Below, piece after piece: positions 62,347 through 64,000 of a stretch of 64,000 nt of DNA. The notes beneath the pieces are model-generated. The model saw only the letters and a program-made list of their open reading frames with translations, was not told where the DNA came from and did no database searches. The translations under genes were made by a program, and so were the position numbers. This DNA is from Kribbella jiaozuonensis (GTDB lineage Bacteria > Actinomycetota > Actinomycetes > Propionibacteriales > Kribbellaceae), in the NCBI RefSeq assembly GCF_005233875.1, contig NZ_SZPZ01000001.1:1798001-1862000 (forward strand), written 5' to 3'. The first letter of the stretch is position 1. Each line of letters starts with the position of its first letter.

Positions 62347-63849
62347 TTGGACGTCACGAGCAAGACCTCAGAAGTGCCCGAAGAGCCGGCCGCCGCGGTC
62401 CCTGCGACCGAGAAGGTCTGGAAAGCGGGCAGGCTCGAACCGATGCCGATCCGGAAACTTCCGGACGCACCGCCCTCCATCCACATCCTCGGTCCGACCG
62501 TCTTCCTGGTCGCGCTGGGAGTGGGGATGGGGGAGTCGTACATGTGGCCCCGGCTCGTCCTGGTGTTCGGGCCGGATATCCGCTGGTTGTTCATGGTCGG
62601 TGTCACGCTGCAGGCGTTCGTGCTGCTGGAGATGGCGCGGTACGCGATGGCGACCGGGGAGAGCATCTTCTTCGGTGCGGCACGGATCTTCAAACCGATG
62701 ATGTGGTTCTTCTATGTCGCGGCGATCCTGATCTATATGTGGCCGGGCCATCTGTCGGCCGGCGCGGCCGCGTTCGAAGAGATCACTGGCATACCTTGGC
62801 AGGTCACCGCGTGCGTGGCTCTGGTGTTCGTCGGTGTGCTGTTCAGTCTGTTGTCGGTGATCTACAACTTCCTCGAGAAACTCCTGGGTCTGCTGATCGG
62901 CTTACTGGTGGTCGGTACGTCGGTCATCGCGGCGATCGTCGGCAACTGGGACGACCTCTCGCAGACGCTGCAGGGGATGTTCGCGTTCGGGTACTTCCCG
63001 GACAAGGCGATGACGTCGGCCTGGTTCCCGATCGTGGTCGGCTCGATCGCGTTCGCGGGGCCGTCCGGGATGCAGCAGATGTGGTACACGCTTCAGCTGC
63101 GGGACAGCGGTGCGGGTATGGGTGCGCACATTCCCAAGATCCGTGGTCTGCGGTCCGCGGGCGAGGCGGAGTCGATGCCGTCGCGCGGGTTCATGTTCGA
63201 CACCGAGGACCCGGCCGAGATGGCGAAGTGGAAGGGCTGGCGCAAGTGGGTGACGTTCGACGCGCTGCTGCTCTTCTGGGGTATCACGATGCTGGTGACG
63301 ATCTCGTTCACCGTGCTGGCGATGTCGGCGGCGCGGGAGAATCCGAACGTCGCTTCGCTGATCGAAGGCGGTGACCGGGAGGCGGCGCTGAAGGCGATGT
63401 CGGACGCGTTCGCGGCGGCCGGGTCGCCGGTGCTCGGGACGTTGTTCTTCGCCTTCATCGCGCTGATCGGGTTGAACGCGACGCTCGGGTTGTTCGACTC
63501 GTTCTCACGCGGGCAGGCGGACATGACGTACTACTTCGTACCGGGCGCCAAACGGTTCTCGATGTCGCGGTTGTACGCCGGGTTCCTGTGGGGCGTGATC
63601 CTGTTCGGCATCCTGATCCTGCTCTTCGGGCCGGCCGACGGACCGGCGGGGATCCTGGACATCCTGGCGTTCTTGTCCACGTTCGCGATGGGTGCCTATT
63701 GCATCGTGTTGCTGCTGACCAACAACATGCTGCTGCCGAAGAAGATCCGGCCCGGGCCGGTGCGGAATGTGATCATCGGGTTCGGGGCAGTCTTCTATCT
63801 GGGGATGCTGTTCTACTGCCTGGTCCGCTTCGGTGTGGTCGTGGACTGA
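62347..63849 (+). CDS. Nramp-fold transporter lacking the canonical metal motif
   Basis: 500 residues from TTG 62347 (TTAGGAG 6 bases upstream). About 11-12 spans in a LeuT/Nramp fold. The first span reads GPTVFLVALGVGMGESYMWP, where true Nramp metal carriers have DPGN; the sixth-span metal motif is also absent (GLNATLGLFDSFSRG region). A polar N-terminal tail (~1-45) and a large polar loop (~255-300) are present. Metal transport is therefore unlikely; in this operon it may carry the organic acid or its product. Confidence 0.83.
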   Translation: MDVTSKTSEVPEEPAAAVPATEKVWKAGRLEPMPIRKLPDAPPSIHILGPTVFLVALGVGMGESYMWPRLVLVFGPDIRWLFMVGVTLQAFVLLEMARYAMATGESIFFGAARIFKPMMWFFYVAAILIYMWPGHLSAGAAAFEEITGIPWQVTACVALVFVGVLFSLLSVIYNFLEKLLGLLIGLLVVGTSVIAAIVGNWDDLSQTLQGMFAFGYFPDKAMTSAWFPIVVGSIAFAGPSGMQQMWYTLQLRDSGAGMGAHIPKIRGLRSAGEAESMPSRGFMFDTEDPAEMAKWKGWRKWVTFDALLLFWGITMLVTISFTVLAMSAARENPNVASLIEGGDREAALKAMSDAFAAAGSPVLGTLFFAFIALIGLNATLGLFDSFSRGQADMTYYFVPGAKRFSMSRLYAGFLWGVILFGILILLFGPADGPAGILDILAFLSTFAMGAYCIVLLLTNNMLLPKKIRPGPVRNVIIGFGAVFYLGMLFYCLVRFGVVVD

Positions 63850-63850
63850 C

Positions 63851-64000
63851 ATGGCCTCGTACAAGCAGTTGGCCGAGTACTCGGTGCCTGCTGCGTCGGT
63901 TGGCGCGGCGGCGGGTTTGATTGCTGCAGGGTTGGCCGGGTTCGCCGGCCAGCCCTTCGGCTGGGCGGTGATGACGGGGCTCGGGCTCGGCGTACCGCTG
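63851..64000 (+). CDS. Membrane protein, 3' part cut by the window edge
   Basis: ATG 63851 lies 1 base after the Nramp-like stop, so it belongs to the same operon. The 50 residues seen begin MASYKQLAEYSVPA and then show two hydrophobic stretches rich in Gly/Ala (AAGLIAAGLAGFAG, AVMTGLGLGVPL). It could be a small accessory subunit of the transporter; too short to classify. Confidence 0.7.
   Translation, partial: MASYKQLAEYSVPAASVGAAAGLIAAGLAGFAGQPFGWAVMTGLGLGVPL

Noticed and set aside
62347..63849. Divalent metal transporter call for the Nramp-fold protein
   Set aside because: The DPGN motif of the first span and the matching sixth-span residues are not present.

Overview
The window is high-GC DNA with mostly GTG/ATG starts behind GGAGG-type ribosome binding sites, short four-base ATGA/GTGA overlaps inside operons, a SigE-family sigma factor, LacI-controlled sugar ABC operons without a local ATPase gene, and an oligoribonuclease next to tRNA-His. 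This fits an actinobacterium, probably of the Kribbella/Nocardioides type; the genus is inference, not proven here.

Layout. (1) 1-6.8 kb: a minus-strand block built around a Gabija-like defence pair (OLD-family ATPase/TOPRIM nuclease plus UvrD-like helicase), with a small membrane protein upstream and a multi-pass membrane protein and two unrecognised proteins downstream. (2) 7-12.4 kb: a 1787-residue secreted protein with six IPT/TIG repeats and four to five beta-helix-like repeats, followed by a HEAT-like fragment. (3) 13-20.6 kb: a detoxification-like block (secreted epoxide-hydrolase-type enzyme, FAD monooxygenase, alpha/beta hydrolase, two TetR regulators, MFS exporter, LysR regulator). 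Two of its genes carry the same ~138-bp leader, including the ribosome binding site and first codons. (4) 20.7-23.6 kb: a CocE-like hydrolase, a broken tyrosine integrase and tRNA-Lys, marking an old integration site. (5) 23.7-45.6 kb: ordinary chromosomal genes: FAD oxidoreductase/TenA, class-V aminotransferase-like protein, LysR/SDR pair, ankyrin lipoprotein, two-component system, cation efflux, glycoside hydrolase/DapA-like pair, sigma/anti-sigma-like pair, tRNA-His, orn, methyltransferase, GNAT, cspA and others. (6) 46.8-53 kb: a GH35 beta-galactosidase ABC operon facing its LacI regulator, with two near-identical operators between them. (7) 45.7 kb and 53-64 kb: a CoA-thioester catabolic regulon.

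The most interesting system is (7). SucCD-like ligase, OFA-family transporter, a TPP lyase, a formyl-CoA transferase (Frc), an ADP-forming acyl-CoA synthetase and an Nramp-fold transporter form a locus in which three promoters, plus that of a ketopantoate-reductase-like gene 9 kb away, carry the same 15-bp pseudo-palindrome. The Frc is close to the oxalate enzyme, but the TPP enzyme does not look like classical oxalyl-CoA decarboxylase. It looks like a 2-hydroxyacyl-CoA lyase of the ILVBL/HACL2 type. This suggests a pathway in which a 2-hydroxyacyl-CoA is cleaved to an aldehyde or ketone and formyl-CoA, and Frc passes the CoA of formyl-CoA to the next substrate.
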